Both the position numbers and the translations under genes were made by a program. A stretch of DNA of 47,097 nt from an uncultured bacterium (lineage in GTDB: Bacteria; Hydrogenedentota; Hydrogenedentia; Hydrogenedentales; CAILVY01), in NCBI GenBank assembly GCA_937951485.1, contig CALEDJ010000017.1:1-47097 (forward strand), read 5' to 3'. Below, piece after piece: positions 37,443 through 45,798 of the stretch. Positions within the stretch are counted from its first letter, which is position 1. Every line of letters begins with the position of its first letter. A model generated the notes under the pieces. That model saw only the letters and a list, made by a program, of their open reading frames with translations. It did no database searches and was not told where the DNA came from.

Positions 37443-37461
37443 CCGGCCATTATGCGGCCGG
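37443..37461. repeat. GC-rich hairpin downstream of the first radical SAM gene
   Basis: CCGGCC (37443-37448) pairs with GGCCGG (37456-37461) around a 7-base loop. It lies 62 bases after the minus-strand radical SAM stop. No T-tract follows, so it is at most a weak terminator. Confidence 0.3.
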
Positions 37462-37522
37462 AAGCGATTACACGAAATCAACATCCTGAGAGGTCGGCAC
37501 TGGAATGCGGGCACTGCGTTGT

Positions 37523-38743
37523 TCAGCGCTTCATATTAAACCGCACCCACTCTTTGAACCGGCGATAGGTGCCGGAAGGGCCCTGCTCCAGGAGTGTTTT
37601 TCCGACACGGTGGACAATTCCCATCCATCGCTTGAGCGCGGGTTCCGTGTCGCGGCGCAGATATTCGGTCAGAACGATGCGCATTTCCTCCTTGTCCGCA
37701 AACAGATTCGATGGACATCGGACACAGTACGCAGGCGGTTTGCCGTCAAACATCCCTTCCCGAACACGACTCATATAGGCACCATTCCAAACCTGGCTGA
37801 ACGGCATGTCTTTGATGGACAGCGCCTGAGAATCATAGAAAGCGCAGCAGGGACCCAGTGCGCCGTCCGGCATGATGGCTGCGCTCAGCCAGGGTTCATA
37901 GCACATCGCCCCGGACAGTCCCAAGCGTTGTGCAGGGCGCACGTTGCGCTGCATGTTGGTGCTCTCTTCAATAAGTTCAATTCCCAGAAACCGCGAGTAG
38001 TTCGTTTCAATCCCAAGTTCTCCGGCCCTTTGAATCCCTTTGTGCACCATCTCCGGAAAGGCGGCCTTTTGCTCCGGGCTCAGCGCCAGCCGCGCCGTTT
38101 CATCGTCTTCGACTATCAGGCCCGACAAAAACACCACTACATCAGGGCTGATGGATGCCGCAAGTTCGACGAATTGGTCCAACTTGTCATAGACAAGGTT
38201 CGTAATTGTAGCGTTGAGATACAAACCGGGTGTCGTCTGTCCCCGCCTCTGCTTGTGTGACGCAAATCGTTGCATGTTGGCAATGGCTTTGTCGAAGCCG
38301 CCCCCCCGAATCTGATCGTTGATTGCCGCATTGGGGCCGTCTATGCTGAATATGATTCGGACAACGCTCCGCTCCATAATCGTTTCCGTCATCTCGGGGG
38401 AAAACAACGTGCCGTTGGTGTGAATCCAACTGGTCATGCCATACGCCGTCATCTTATCAATCATTCGAAGCATCAGTGAGCGACGTACAAGCGGCTCGCC
38501 GCCGCCCAGAAAAATCCAGTGACGCGTACCCATTTCCGCCGCTTCATCCACCAGCCGGAGCCAACGGGCGTCGGGCAGTTCGGAAGCATACGTACGGTCC
38601 CACTCGGCCCATTGCCGCCAGCAATGGCGACAATTCAGGTTGCATCGGTTTGTCAAAAATGCGCTGATGCGCTCAGGTCCCGGCGGCGTTGGACAGGCAC
38701 CGGACCAGAGGCGCATGCGGCGAAGCGCATCTACAGGTTCCAT
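37523..38743 (-). CDS. Radical SAM/SPASM protein (first of three paralogs)
   Basis: This 406-residue protein has the SAM-cluster motif CNLNCRHC (C34, C38, C41), GGGEP for SAM binding and HTNGT. It has C-terminal cysteines in the pattern C-EPW...PCC...CxxC that should hold auxiliary clusters (SPASM or twitch type). Such enzymes modify peptides, sugars or enzyme residues by radical chemistry in the cytoplasm. The ATG at 38743 is chosen because the resulting N terminus (MEPVDALRRMRLWSG) aligns with the paralogs (MQPVMAHRLVRWQNG); a TTG 19 codons upstream has no ribosome site. The C terminus ends in a basic tail (GTYRRFKEWVRFNMKR). It is divergent from the tandem paralogs. No precursor peptide was found nearby. 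Confidence 0.85.
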   Translation of the reverse strand: MEPVDALRRMRLWSGACPTPPGPERISAFLTNRCNLNCRHCWRQWAEWDRTYASELPDARWLRLVDEAAEMGTRHWIFLGGGEPLVRRSLMLRMIDKMTAYGMTSWIHTNGTLFSPEMTETIMERSVVRIIFSIDGPNAAINDQIRGGGFDKAIANMQRFASHKQRRGQTTPGLYLNATITNLVYDKLDQFVELAASISPDVVVFLSGLIVEDDETARLALSPEQKAAFPEMVHKGIQRAGELGIETNYSRFLGIELIEESTNMQRNVRPAQRLGLSGAMCYEPWLSAAIMPDGALGPCCAFYDSQALSIKDMPFSQVWNGAYMSRVREGMFDGKPPAYCVRCPSNLFADKEEMRIVLTEYLRRDTEPALKRWMGIVHRVGKTLLEQGPSGTYRRFKEWVRFNMKR

Positions 38744-38863
38744 TAGCGGCAGTGTCCTCAGGAAGGGATGTTTGAAATCAGTGGATCGGATTGCTTGCAA
38801 AGATTAGATCGTTGCTTGAAACAGTCTGCCATACCAACTGCGTGACAAGCAATCCCTTTCAAC

Positions 38864-38891
38864 ACGAAAAGCGATTTTTACTGCTTTTCGT
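38864..38891. promoter_or_regulatory. 9-bp stem palindrome between the divergent radical SAM genes
   Basis: ACGAAAAGC (38864-38872) pairs perfectly with GCTTTTCGT (38883-38891) around GATTTTTACT. It lies in the 236-base divergent region upstream of a TATAAT box, in a position suited to an operator. Confidence 0.4.
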
Positions 38892-38903
38892 TCATTTCCG
38901 CGC

Positions 38904-38932
38904 TTTTTTTCCATCGGCGCGGCCGCTATAAT
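38904..38932 (+). promoter_or_regulatory. Putative promoter of the tandem radical SAM genes
   Basis: A perfect TATAAT lies at 38927-38932. The expected -35 position (38904-38909) is a T-run, not TTGACA. The predicted transcript would start about 40 bases before the ATG at 38980. Confidence 0.45.
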
Positions 38933-38979
38933 TCCTGGGTGTTGGCAGAGATTCAAGTGCAATCACGGGAGACTGATTC

Positions 38980-40209
38980 ATGCAGCCGGTAATGGCCCAT
39001 CGCCTTGTTCGCTGGCAAAATGGGGCATCTCCGCCACCTTGGGAATTGATGATTTGCCCAACGCATCGGTGCAATCTGAAATGCGGTATTTGCGCGCGCA
39101 GTTGGGAGGAACACTCCCATCCCCTGCTGTTCGATGAAGTGCCTGATGAACGCTGGCTGCCACTGGTGGACGAAGCGGCGGCCTTGGGGGTGCGATATTT
39201 CAGTATTGGCGGGGGCGGAGAACCGACCCTGCGCCGTGAACTGGTCATAAAGATATGCGCCAGGGCCAAAAGCCTCGGCATGGAAGGACACCTGCAGACC
39301 AATGGCACCTTGTTGCGCGAAGAAGATATAAATACGCTCGTCGCCTTGGGGTGGGACCACGTGACCATCAGTCTTGACGGGCCGACGCCGTCCATCAACG
39401 ACGCCATCCGATACAAGGGAGCCTTCAGTGAATCCGTAAAACGCATAGAGATGCTGCGCGCGGCGAAAAAGCGGCAGAAGGCTTCGCGACCTGACATTCA
39501 GGTTCACATGGTCCTCACGGCGCTGAATTGCGAGCATCTGTCGGCAATGGTGGCGTTTTGTCTTGAACTTGGGGTTGAGGCGCTTTTCGTCTCGCCCCTG
39601 ATCGAATATAGCCCCGACATGAAAGCGTTTGTTTTGAGTCCTCAACAACGCGGCGAACTGCCCGGTTATGTTGAAAAGGCAATTGCACGGGCCGATGCGG
39701 CCGGACTCCCACACAATCTCGAAAACCTCTTGCCAACGCCCAATGCAGACACAGACACCTTCACCGGCGATACGTCCCTTTCCTCCCAGTGGCCCGCCGG
39801 CCATATCGCCGGGGTGCGGTGTCTGGAACCCTGGCGGGGCTTGGTTGTCTCTTCAGGCGGCCATGCGCTTCCATGTTGTCACTTCTGGGAGGAAAAGGCG
39901 GACAGCATTCGGAGCAACAGCCTGTCCGATGTCTGGTTGGGACCATACATGAGTGAATTCCGGCAGAAAATGCGCAATGGGCCCCTGCCGGAGCCTTGCC
40001 GGACATGCGGTTTTCCGGACAGCCTGACGCACCGCAAACTGAGGGAACGCGTGCGAGAGGCGGCCCTGTCGAGCGGCAATGTACCGGGGCCATGGCGCGG
40101 TTTCGTCGCAAAGGCCTGGAATAGTGTCCGCACGCATGGACTTGCCGGCAGTGTTCAGCGCTATCGGCAGTGGCGCGCCATCCGCCGCGCCCTGCGCAAC
40201 GAACCGTAG
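38980..40209 (+). CDS. Radical SAM/SPASM protein (second paralog)
   Basis: This 409-residue protein has the radical SAM motif CNLKCGIC (C31, C35, C38), GGGGEP, QTNGT and a SISLDGP-like barrel strand (TISLDGPTP). C-terminal cluster cysteines lie in CLEPW, PCCHFWEE and PCRTCGFPD. It ends with a conserved basic segment, KAWNSVRTHGLAGS followed by WRAIRRAL, shared with the next protein. The ATG at 38980 has GGGAG eight bases upstream. It is the first gene of a plus-strand run of radical SAM and glycosyltransferase genes, so a modified glycan or lipid-linked product is a reasonable idea, but the substrate is unknown. Confidence 0.86.
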   Translation: MQPVMAHRLVRWQNGASPPPWELMICPTHRCNLKCGICARSWEEHSHPLLFDEVPDERWLPLVDEAAALGVRYFSIGGGGEPTLRRELVIKICARAKSLGMEGHLQTNGTLLREEDINTLVALGWDHVTISLDGPTPSINDAIRYKGAFSESVKRIEMLRAAKKRQKASRPDIQVHMVLTALNCEHLSAMVAFCLELGVEALFVSPLIEYSPDMKAFVLSPQQRGELPGYVEKAIARADAAGLPHNLENLLPTPNADTDTFTGDTSLSSQWPAGHIAGVRCLEPWRGLVVSSGGHALPCCHFWEEKADSIRSNSLSDVWLGPYMSEFRQKMRNGPLPEPCRTCGFPDSLTHRKLRERVREAALSSGNVPGPWRGFVAKAWNSVRTHGLAGSVQRYRQWRAIRRALRNEP

Positions 40210-40299
40210 AAAAATGATAAGGACTTCACGTCAGACACGCAGCATGTCGCACCCATGCTCGGACCGCTCCACGTGATCTTGCTTTGAGGAGATAGAATT

Positions 40300-41520
40300 G
40301 TGTTGCCTGTCATCACTTCGCGCCTGTTGCGTTGGCAGGACGGCCAAACGGCCGGTCCCTGGCGCTTGAAGGTTTTCCCAACCTACCGGTGCAACCTGGA
40401 TTGCGGCATTTGCGTCCGCAACTGGCATCGGACGCATCCGATCCTTCTTGACGAACTGCCGGATGAGCGCTGGCTGCGTCTTGTGGATGAAGCGGCGGCA
40501 ATGGGGGTGCGTGCCTTGATCATCGGGGGAGGCGGGGAGCCGATGCTGCGCAGCCGACTGGTGCGCAAGATGTGCGTCAAGGCCAAAGAATACGGCATTT
40601 CAGGAAGCCTCCAAACCAACGGAACGAACCTGAGCGGGGAAACCATCGAGACATTTATCACAACAGGTTGGGACTATGTAACAATCAGCATTGACGCGCC
40701 CGGCGCAGACATCAATGACGCCATCCGCAACAAGGGGGTTTTCGCACGAACGGACGAGGCGTTGCGCGCCCTGCATGAAATGAAGCAGCGGCACGGGAGC
40801 GTACTTCCCAATGTGGCCATCCACATGACGATTACATCCCTGAACTACAACTGTATTGAGGACATGGTGGATTTTTGTACCGCCCGCGGCGTGAATATGC
40901 TGTCCGCCAGCCCATTGCTGGAAGTCGGCATGGAAGATTCGGGGTATGTCCTGAATGCGGAACAGCGCGCCGCCTTGCCGGGCCAGTTGAAAAAGGCCAT
41001 TGAAAAGGCCGACGCCCGCGGCCTGCCACACACTTTGAACAGCCTGCTGATGATCGAGAATGCACACTGCGCGAATCCAACGGACACCCAAGGCTCCAGT
41101 TTTCCGAAAGGTCATCTTGCCGGCGCGTTATGCCTGGAGCCTTGGACTGCATTGACCATTACTTCCAGCGGTCATGCCGGGCCATGTTGTTTTTTCTGGG
41201 AAGAACACGCCGACAGCATCCGGGATAAGACCCTGCAGGAAGTCTGGACGGGTCCTTATCTCTCGCAATTCAGACAGCACATGCGCGACGGCCGGCCCCA
41301 TCCCATTTGCCTGAACTGCTACTACCCGGACACACAGGAACACAGGGAATTGATGGATTGCCTGCGGCAGACTGCGGCGGTGCGCCCGAGAATTTTCCCG
41401 GATTGGCGCGCCCTGCCCGGAAAAGCCTGGAATAGCGTCCGCCGTTATGGATTGCACGGCAGTTGGCGGCGCTTTCGCGAGTGGCGCGCCATCCGGCGCG
41501 CCTTGAAGGACGATGCCTGA
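40300..41520 (+). CDS. Radical SAM/SPASM protein (third paralog, tandem duplicate of the second)
   Basis: This 406-residue protein keeps every motif of its neighbour in the same places: CNLDCGIC (C31, C35, C38), GGGGEP, QTNGT, CLEPW, PCCFFWEEHADSIR, CLNCYYPD and the tail KAWNSVRRYGLHGS plus WRAIRRAL. The two clearly arose by duplication but have diverged well beyond recent copying. The start is the GTG at 40300 with GAGGAG eight bases upstream. Ninety bases separate it from the previous gene. The shared tail is basic and aromatic, suitable for contact with membrane, nucleic acid or a partner enzyme. Confidence 0.86.
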   Translation: MLPVITSRLLRWQDGQTAGPWRLKVFPTYRCNLDCGICVRNWHRTHPILLDELPDERWLRLVDEAAAMGVRALIIGGGGEPMLRSRLVRKMCVKAKEYGISGSLQTNGTNLSGETIETFITTGWDYVTISIDAPGADINDAIRNKGVFARTDEALRALHEMKQRHGSVLPNVAIHMTITSLNYNCIEDMVDFCTARGVNMLSASPLLEVGMEDSGYVLNAEQRAALPGQLKKAIEKADARGLPHTLNSLLMIENAHCANPTDTQGSSFPKGHLAGALCLEPWTALTITSSGHAGPCCFFWEEHADSIRDKTLQEVWTGPYLSQFRQHMRDGRPHPICLNCYYPDTQEHRELMDCLRQTAAVRPRIFPDWRALPGKAWNSVRRYGLHGSWRRFREWRAIRRALKDDA

Positions 41521-41562
41521 CCGGCGGTCTCCCCGCGGATGCGGGAGAAGCCGCATGTCCCC

Positions 41563-41568
41563 TATAAT
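41563..41568 (+). promoter_or_regulatory. TATAAT box before the fusion glycosyltransferase gene
   Basis: CTATAATGCC here echoes CTATAATTCC before the second radical SAM gene. No -35 was recognised. A short GC hairpin (CCGC/GCGG, about 41534-41545) lies just upstream. It would allow separate transcription of the glycosyltransferase genes. Confidence 0.35.
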
Positions 41569-41607
41569 GCCCGATAACCGCAGCACAAGGCGTATGCGCA
41601 GGGACGA

Positions 41608-43980
41608 ATGAAGGAAGGACGTACCATCAGTTTTTCCGCCGACCATGAGGCCCCGTTGCAGGGAGTAACCGCGCAGGGCGCAACATCGCAAGATGCCGTG
41701 ACGCCGGCATCTTTTGGGATGCGCCCACGGCGGGGGCTTGTCCTTTCGCATAACCGCCGCCGGCATTATTTCCGCGAGAAGGACATGCATCGCTGGCTGG
41801 CTTATGCTGTCCGTGTTCTGGATTGCCTGAAAGTGGATGTGTTGGCGTGGGGACGTGTTCCAAAAAGTCTGGTTTCCACGATCTGGTATGCGCGCGAATT
41901 TGCCGTGCCGGTTTCGCTGCGCACCGACGCCGGCGCGCCGCCGGATGACCTGGAATACCTGGCCGCGGAAGGTCTGGCCGATGTGTTCCTCTGTCCTTGC
42001 TCCCTTGCGGACGATTCCTGGCGTTCATGGCTCGAGGCATGTCGCCGACTGGGGTTGCCGATTCGTTTGCAACTGGTGATGCCACGCTTGGATACACGGA
42101 CCGCCGAACAGTATGCCGAGATTTGGGCAGCATCAGGGGTCCGATCGATCAATCTGGTGCTTGAGGACCCATTTCAGCCATCCCGGCCATGCAGGGACGC
42201 CGGGGAAGGGCGGGCATTGGCCGATTCGTGCAGCGCACTGGCCGAGGCATTGATGAAGCATACTGTTGAGGCGAACCTCGTTGGATTTCCGCCGGAATTG
42301 CTGAATCCGGCCGCGCGGCCCTGCGCCATGAGTCCCGATGCTTTCTATTGCGACTACCAACAGTACGATTTGACGGCTCATCGTTTTGCGATTCGGCTGT
42401 ACGACCGGCGACCTGAGATTGTCCGGGCCGCATTGCTGATTGCAATGAAACGGCATATGGTTGCACCGGATGTCACCGATCGATGGCTTACGGAGGCGCT
42501 TTTTGTGCGGGCCAGACCGTTGTACCGTGCGGCGCTGTATTGCACGAAACGCCGGCGCGCCCGGCGCGGCACGCGGTTATCGCGCGCAACACATGACCCG
42601 CAGGGCGCATTTCTTGAAAAACCCCGCATGACTCCCGGTTTCTCGGACGAAGACCGCCGGCGCGCCGCACGCCTCCTGGGCGGGTATGCGCCGCCTGTGA
42701 TTGACACTGGCCCCGGCGAACCCATCCTGCGACCGCGTTACGTTGACCCGCTGGACGAAGATCGCATGCGGCAAAGCGCGCTTTGGCTTGATCTGGCGCG
42801 TGAGGCCCGCGAATGGCAGCAGCGCAAACCGCCGGACCGGGTTTGCGACATGAACGAGTGGGGTTCCGAACAGGCCTTCATGGTGCCTGAGTATGGCGCT
42901 ACTGCCTGGTTGACCTTCTTCGCCGGGGAACGTCTGTCCACCACGATTGACCATCTCCGTCCCCCGTTCATGGTTTCCGTGACCGTAGGCGGCGGCATGG
43001 TGGAGGCGGTTGGATTCCATCTCAGTCCGTCGTTCGCGCTGATGTGTCCTTTAATAGAGGCGCGGCACACCGTAACCCTCTACGTGCGCGGCGACGGGCG
43101 CTATGTCTTGCTTCGAGATGATGTTCCCGTGGAGCCGGTCCGGCTCCCCGGAAAATATCCCGCGCCGCTTCGCGCGCCGTCTTTCGTGAAACTGCGCGTG
43201 GCCGCCTGGGACATCGAAGAGCGGATTTCGTTCTCGCCCTTGCGCCTTTGGAAAGAAGCGCCTTCGGAACGTGAGTCCGGCCCGTCACCAAAATATTCGG
43301 TGGTGGTGTTCTGCACGCGCTTCGCGCGCCGGCTTGCCGCAGCGCTGCAATGCATTGCGCACCAGCAGGATTTCGACACCGCGCAATTGGAGGTGGTTGT
43401 GGGGTATGTGCCGGGGCTTGACGCCACGGAGGACGTGTTGGAATCGCTGCGCCTGGCGCATCCAGACCTCCGTATCATCCACGCGCCGTTTCCCCGGCAG
43501 AATATCCGGTCCAAGGGGTATGTATTGAACCAGTGCATGGGCATGGCGCGGGGCGCATGGATACTGCTGCTGGACGCGGACACGCTTCTGCCGCCCCATA
43601 TGTTCACTGTGCTGGACCGGGTGGAAGCCGGACAATCGTTCATTTTCCCCGAAGGCCGCGCCATGCTGGACCCGCAGACCACGGCGAGGGTCCTGTTGGG
43701 CGAAATCAAGCCCTGGCTGTCATGGAGGGCGTTGCTTCAGTCCGCACGGGAAGTGCGCCGGGACGAAGCGCTGGGCGCGCCCATCGGCTACTGCCAATGC
43801 TTTCGTCGCCAATGCCTTGAGAAAGTACGGTACCCGGAATACGAACATTTTCAGGGCGCAGACTACGAGTTTGCCACGGCCCTGCAAAAGCATTTCGGCA
43901 AAGAATATCGGCTCGACTTCCCTGTACTGCATCTGGACCATGAAGGCAGCCAATGGTTCGGAACGGAAAGGCATTTTTGA
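41608..43980 (+). CDS. Fusion of a cysteine-less radical-SAM-like domain and a family 2 glycosyltransferase
   Basis: This 790-residue protein has three parts. Residues about 40-300 read like a radical SAM barrel (VSLRTDAGAP, GLADVFLCP, LRLQLVMPRLD-like strands). Where CxxxCxxC should stand there is LSHNRRRHYF, so no SAM cluster can form. Residues about 412-560 form a beta-rich domain of unknown family. From about 560 the protein is a GT-A glycosyltransferase of family 2 type, with YSVVVFCTRFARR, RSKGYVLNQCMG and the metal-binding DAD at 656-658 (LLLDADTLLPP), ending near a GADYEF acceptor-side motif. It should transfer a sugar from a nucleotide donor in the cytoplasm. The radical-SAM reading of the N-terminal domain is inferred from strand pattern only. 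The ATG at 41608 has a modest ribosome site; an internal ATG at 41719 is possible. Confidence 0.72.
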   Translation: MKEGRTISFSADHEAPLQGVTAQGATSQDAVTPASFGMRPRRGLVLSHNRRRHYFREKDMHRWLAYAVRVLDCLKVDVLAWGRVPKSLVSTIWYAREFAVPVSLRTDAGAPPDDLEYLAAEGLADVFLCPCSLADDSWRSWLEACRRLGLPIRLQLVMPRLDTRTAEQYAEIWAASGVRSINLVLEDPFQPSRPCRDAGEGRALADSCSALAEALMKHTVEANLVGFPPELLNPAARPCAMSPDAFYCDYQQYDLTAHRFAIRLYDRRPEIVRAALLIAMKRHMVAPDVTDRWLTEALFVRARPLYRAALYCTKRRRARRGTRLSRATHDPQGAFLEKPRMTPGFSDEDRRRAARLLGGYAPPVIDTGPGEPILRPRYVDPLDEDRMRQSALWLDLAREAREWQQRKPPDRVCDMNEWGSEQAFMVPEYGATAWLTFFAGERLSTTIDHLRPPFMVSVTVGGGMVEAVGFHLSPSFALMCPLIEARHTVTLYVRGDGRYVLLRDDVPVEPVRLPGKYPAPLRAPSFVKLRVAAWDIEERISFSPLRLWKEAPSERESGPSPKYSVVVFCTRFARRLAAALQCIAHQQDFDTAQLEVVVGYVPGLDATEDVLESLRLAHPDLRIIHAPFPRQNIRSKGYVLNQCMGMARGAWILLLDADTLLPPHMFTVLDRVEAGQSFIFPEGRAMLDPQTTARVLLGEIKPWLSWRALLQSAREVRRDEALGAPIGYCQCFRRQCLEKVRYPEYEHFQGADYEFATALQKHFGKEYRLDFPVLHLDHEGSQWFGTERHF

Positions 43981-44019
43981 CCGCTGTATCTCCAAGCAAG
44001 CAAGGATTGATTCGTCATT

Positions 44020-45252
44020 ATGCGCCTGGCTTTTGTTGACCTGGTCTTCTCGTGGCCGCCTCTTGGCGGCGCGCCCCTGGACTTGTACTACACCATTTCG
44101 GGGCTGCAGGAACTGGGCCATGAGGTCCATTTGTTCTATGGCGCGGAAGTCGAAAACTGGCGACTGGAACCCGTCCGCGAAGACCGGCTTCCATTTCCGG
44201 CCACGCGCCTGCCCTTTACCGCCGCCGAAACAACACCGGAAATCATGAGCGGGCGCTTTCGCGCGGCGGTGGATGCATGGAAACCGGATGTGGTGTTTCA
44301 ATGCTTCGGCTTTTTTATGAAGCCCTATGTTTCACTCGCCTTGTCCCATTATCCCCAGGTGGCCCGCTATTACGCCTATGAGCCGTTCTGTCCGCGCGAT
44401 TACCGGCTCTTCTGGAAAGACAGGACATGCCCCAAGAATTATCTCTCCACCCCGAACGTATGTCGCCGATGCACCGCAAACGCTCTGAGAAGGAATTTTC
44501 TCATGGGGTTGGTCACCGGCTATGCGCTCGAATACGAACGGACCCGGGCCTGGTCGCCCGAATACCACGCCGTCATGCTCGCATCACTGCGATCCTACAA
44601 GGCGATCATCGTCTACAATCACTTCACGAAGCGATTGCTGGAGGGGATCACGGATCGCGTGCACGTCATCGGCGGCGGGGTCCACTTCGAGGACTTTGAT
44701 TATGCGCCGTTACCCGAAAAAGGTCGGAGCGAACGCACCGTCATTTTCATGTCGGGCCGGGCCGATGATCCCACCAAAGGCCTGAAAACCCTCCTGGATG
44801 CCGGAAAACTGTTGTGGCGGGAGCGGCAGGATTTCGAGATTTGGGCCACCCTCCCCGACGACCCCTACCATTACCCCTGGTTCAAGGCGCTCGGCTGGCA
44901 TGACTTCAAACAAATCATGAAGTTCTATCAGACCTCGGATATCTGCGTTACGCCCTCCACGTGGGAAGAACCGTTCGGATTGGTGGCCGTGGAGGCCATG
45001 GCGACGGGGCGCCCGTGTGTCGTGTCGGATGTGGGCGGATTGCAGGAAATCGTCATTCCGGGAGAAACCGGCTACCTCTTCAAGCGACGCAACGCAAAGG
45101 ATTTGGCGAAATACCTGCGCATCCTGTTGGATGACCCCGCCCTGCGTCGCCGCATGGGCGACGCAGGCCGCAAGCGCGTCGAGGAGGTTTACGACTGGAA
45201 GCAGGTCATCCGGCATCATTACCCGCCCCTGCTCGAAAAGGTGCTCCAATGA
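44020..45252 (+). CDS. Glycosyltransferase family 4 protein with cysteine cluster
   Basis: This 410-residue GT-B enzyme has the acceptor half from residue 1 (LGGAPLDLYY glycine loop). The donor half starts near 245, with the EPFGLVAVEAM motif (E317 and E325 as the EX7E pair) and GGLQEIV. Four cysteines at 124, 137, 148 and 151 (the last pair in CRRC) could bind zinc; they lie in a loop insert of the acceptor domain and are not part of the usual GT4 core. It likely adds a sugar to a lipid or protein acceptor at the cytoplasmic face. The stop overlaps the next start by four bases (ATGA). Confidence 0.87.
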   Translation: MRLAFVDLVFSWPPLGGAPLDLYYTISGLQELGHEVHLFYGAEVENWRLEPVREDRLPFPATRLPFTAAETTPEIMSGRFRAAVDAWKPDVVFQCFGFFMKPYVSLALSHYPQVARYYAYEPFCPRDYRLFWKDRTCPKNYLSTPNVCRRCTANALRRNFLMGLVTGYALEYERTRAWSPEYHAVMLASLRSYKAIIVYNHFTKRLLEGITDRVHVIGGGVHFEDFDYAPLPEKGRSERTVIFMSGRADDPTKGLKTLLDAGKLLWRERQDFEIWATLPDDPYHYPWFKALGWHDFKQIMKFYQTSDICVTPSTWEEPFGLVAVEAMATGRPCVVSDVGGLQEIVIPGETGYLFKRRNAKDLAKYLRILLDDPALRRRMGDAGRKRVEEVYDWKQVIRHHYPPLLEKVLQ

Positions 45253-45743
45253 GCGACACAGAACGCATCGGCATATTGTTCAACGAAACCCGGGACGCCG
45301 CGTTGCTGCTCAAGGCCGCGCGCCGTCGCCACCCCGACGCCCGTCTCGTGGCGATACTTTCGCCGCGCGCAGCCGTTCGGTTTCCGGCGCGCGATCTCGT
45401 GGACGAAATCGTGGAGGTGGAATTGTCGCCACTGCGGTTGTTAATCAGAGGCGCTTTCTTTCAAATGGTCGAGGTTCTGCGCAAACAGCGATTCGATCTG
45501 CTTGTATTGCGTTTCCCCACCTTGAAACTAAGACTTCTGGCCGCACTGGTTGCGCCGATGCGATGCGAAATCTGGCTCGCCGGCGGCGTCATCGTTCCGA
45601 CGCCGACCACACCCGGCGCCGCGGTGCGCGGGTATTTCCAGCGGCGATTTACGGGCGTGAAAATGATGGCCCGAATATGGTGCAATGTCTGGTGCTCGCG
45701 CATCCCGCGGAGGCAGGGCCGCGCCGGCGGCGATGCGTCCTGA
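45249..45743 (+). CDS. Small uncharacterised protein, translationally coupled to the GT4 gene
   Basis: This 164-residue protein has a Rossmann-like start (IGILFNETRDAALLLKAA) and a central segment FDLLVLRFPTLKLRLLAALV. It resembles the N-terminal half of a GT-B glycosyltransferase without the donor-binding half. The end (RIWCNVWCSRIPRRQG) is basic. It may be an accessory or membrane-associating partner of the upstream glycosyltransferase; the ATGA overlap supports joint synthesis. The family is not recognised. Confidence 0.6.
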   Translation: MSDTERIGILFNETRDAALLLKAARRRHPDARLVAILSPRAAVRFPARDLVDEIVEVELSPLRLLIRGAFFQMVEVLRKQRFDLLVLRFPTLKLRLLAALVAPMRCEIWLAGGVIVPTPTTPGAAVRGYFQRRFTGVKMMARIWCNVWCSRIPRRQGRAGGDAS

Positions 45744-45798
45744 TGCGCCCCGGAATGCTGCGGGCAGGACCCGATGCGTATGCAGGAAAGGAAAGATC

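Noticed and set aside
37369-38979. RiPP precursor peptide next to the SPASM proteins
   Set aside because: Neither the 154-base nor the 236-base gap holds a short frame with a ribosome site and leader-like sequence. The absence is not proof, since precursors can be distant.
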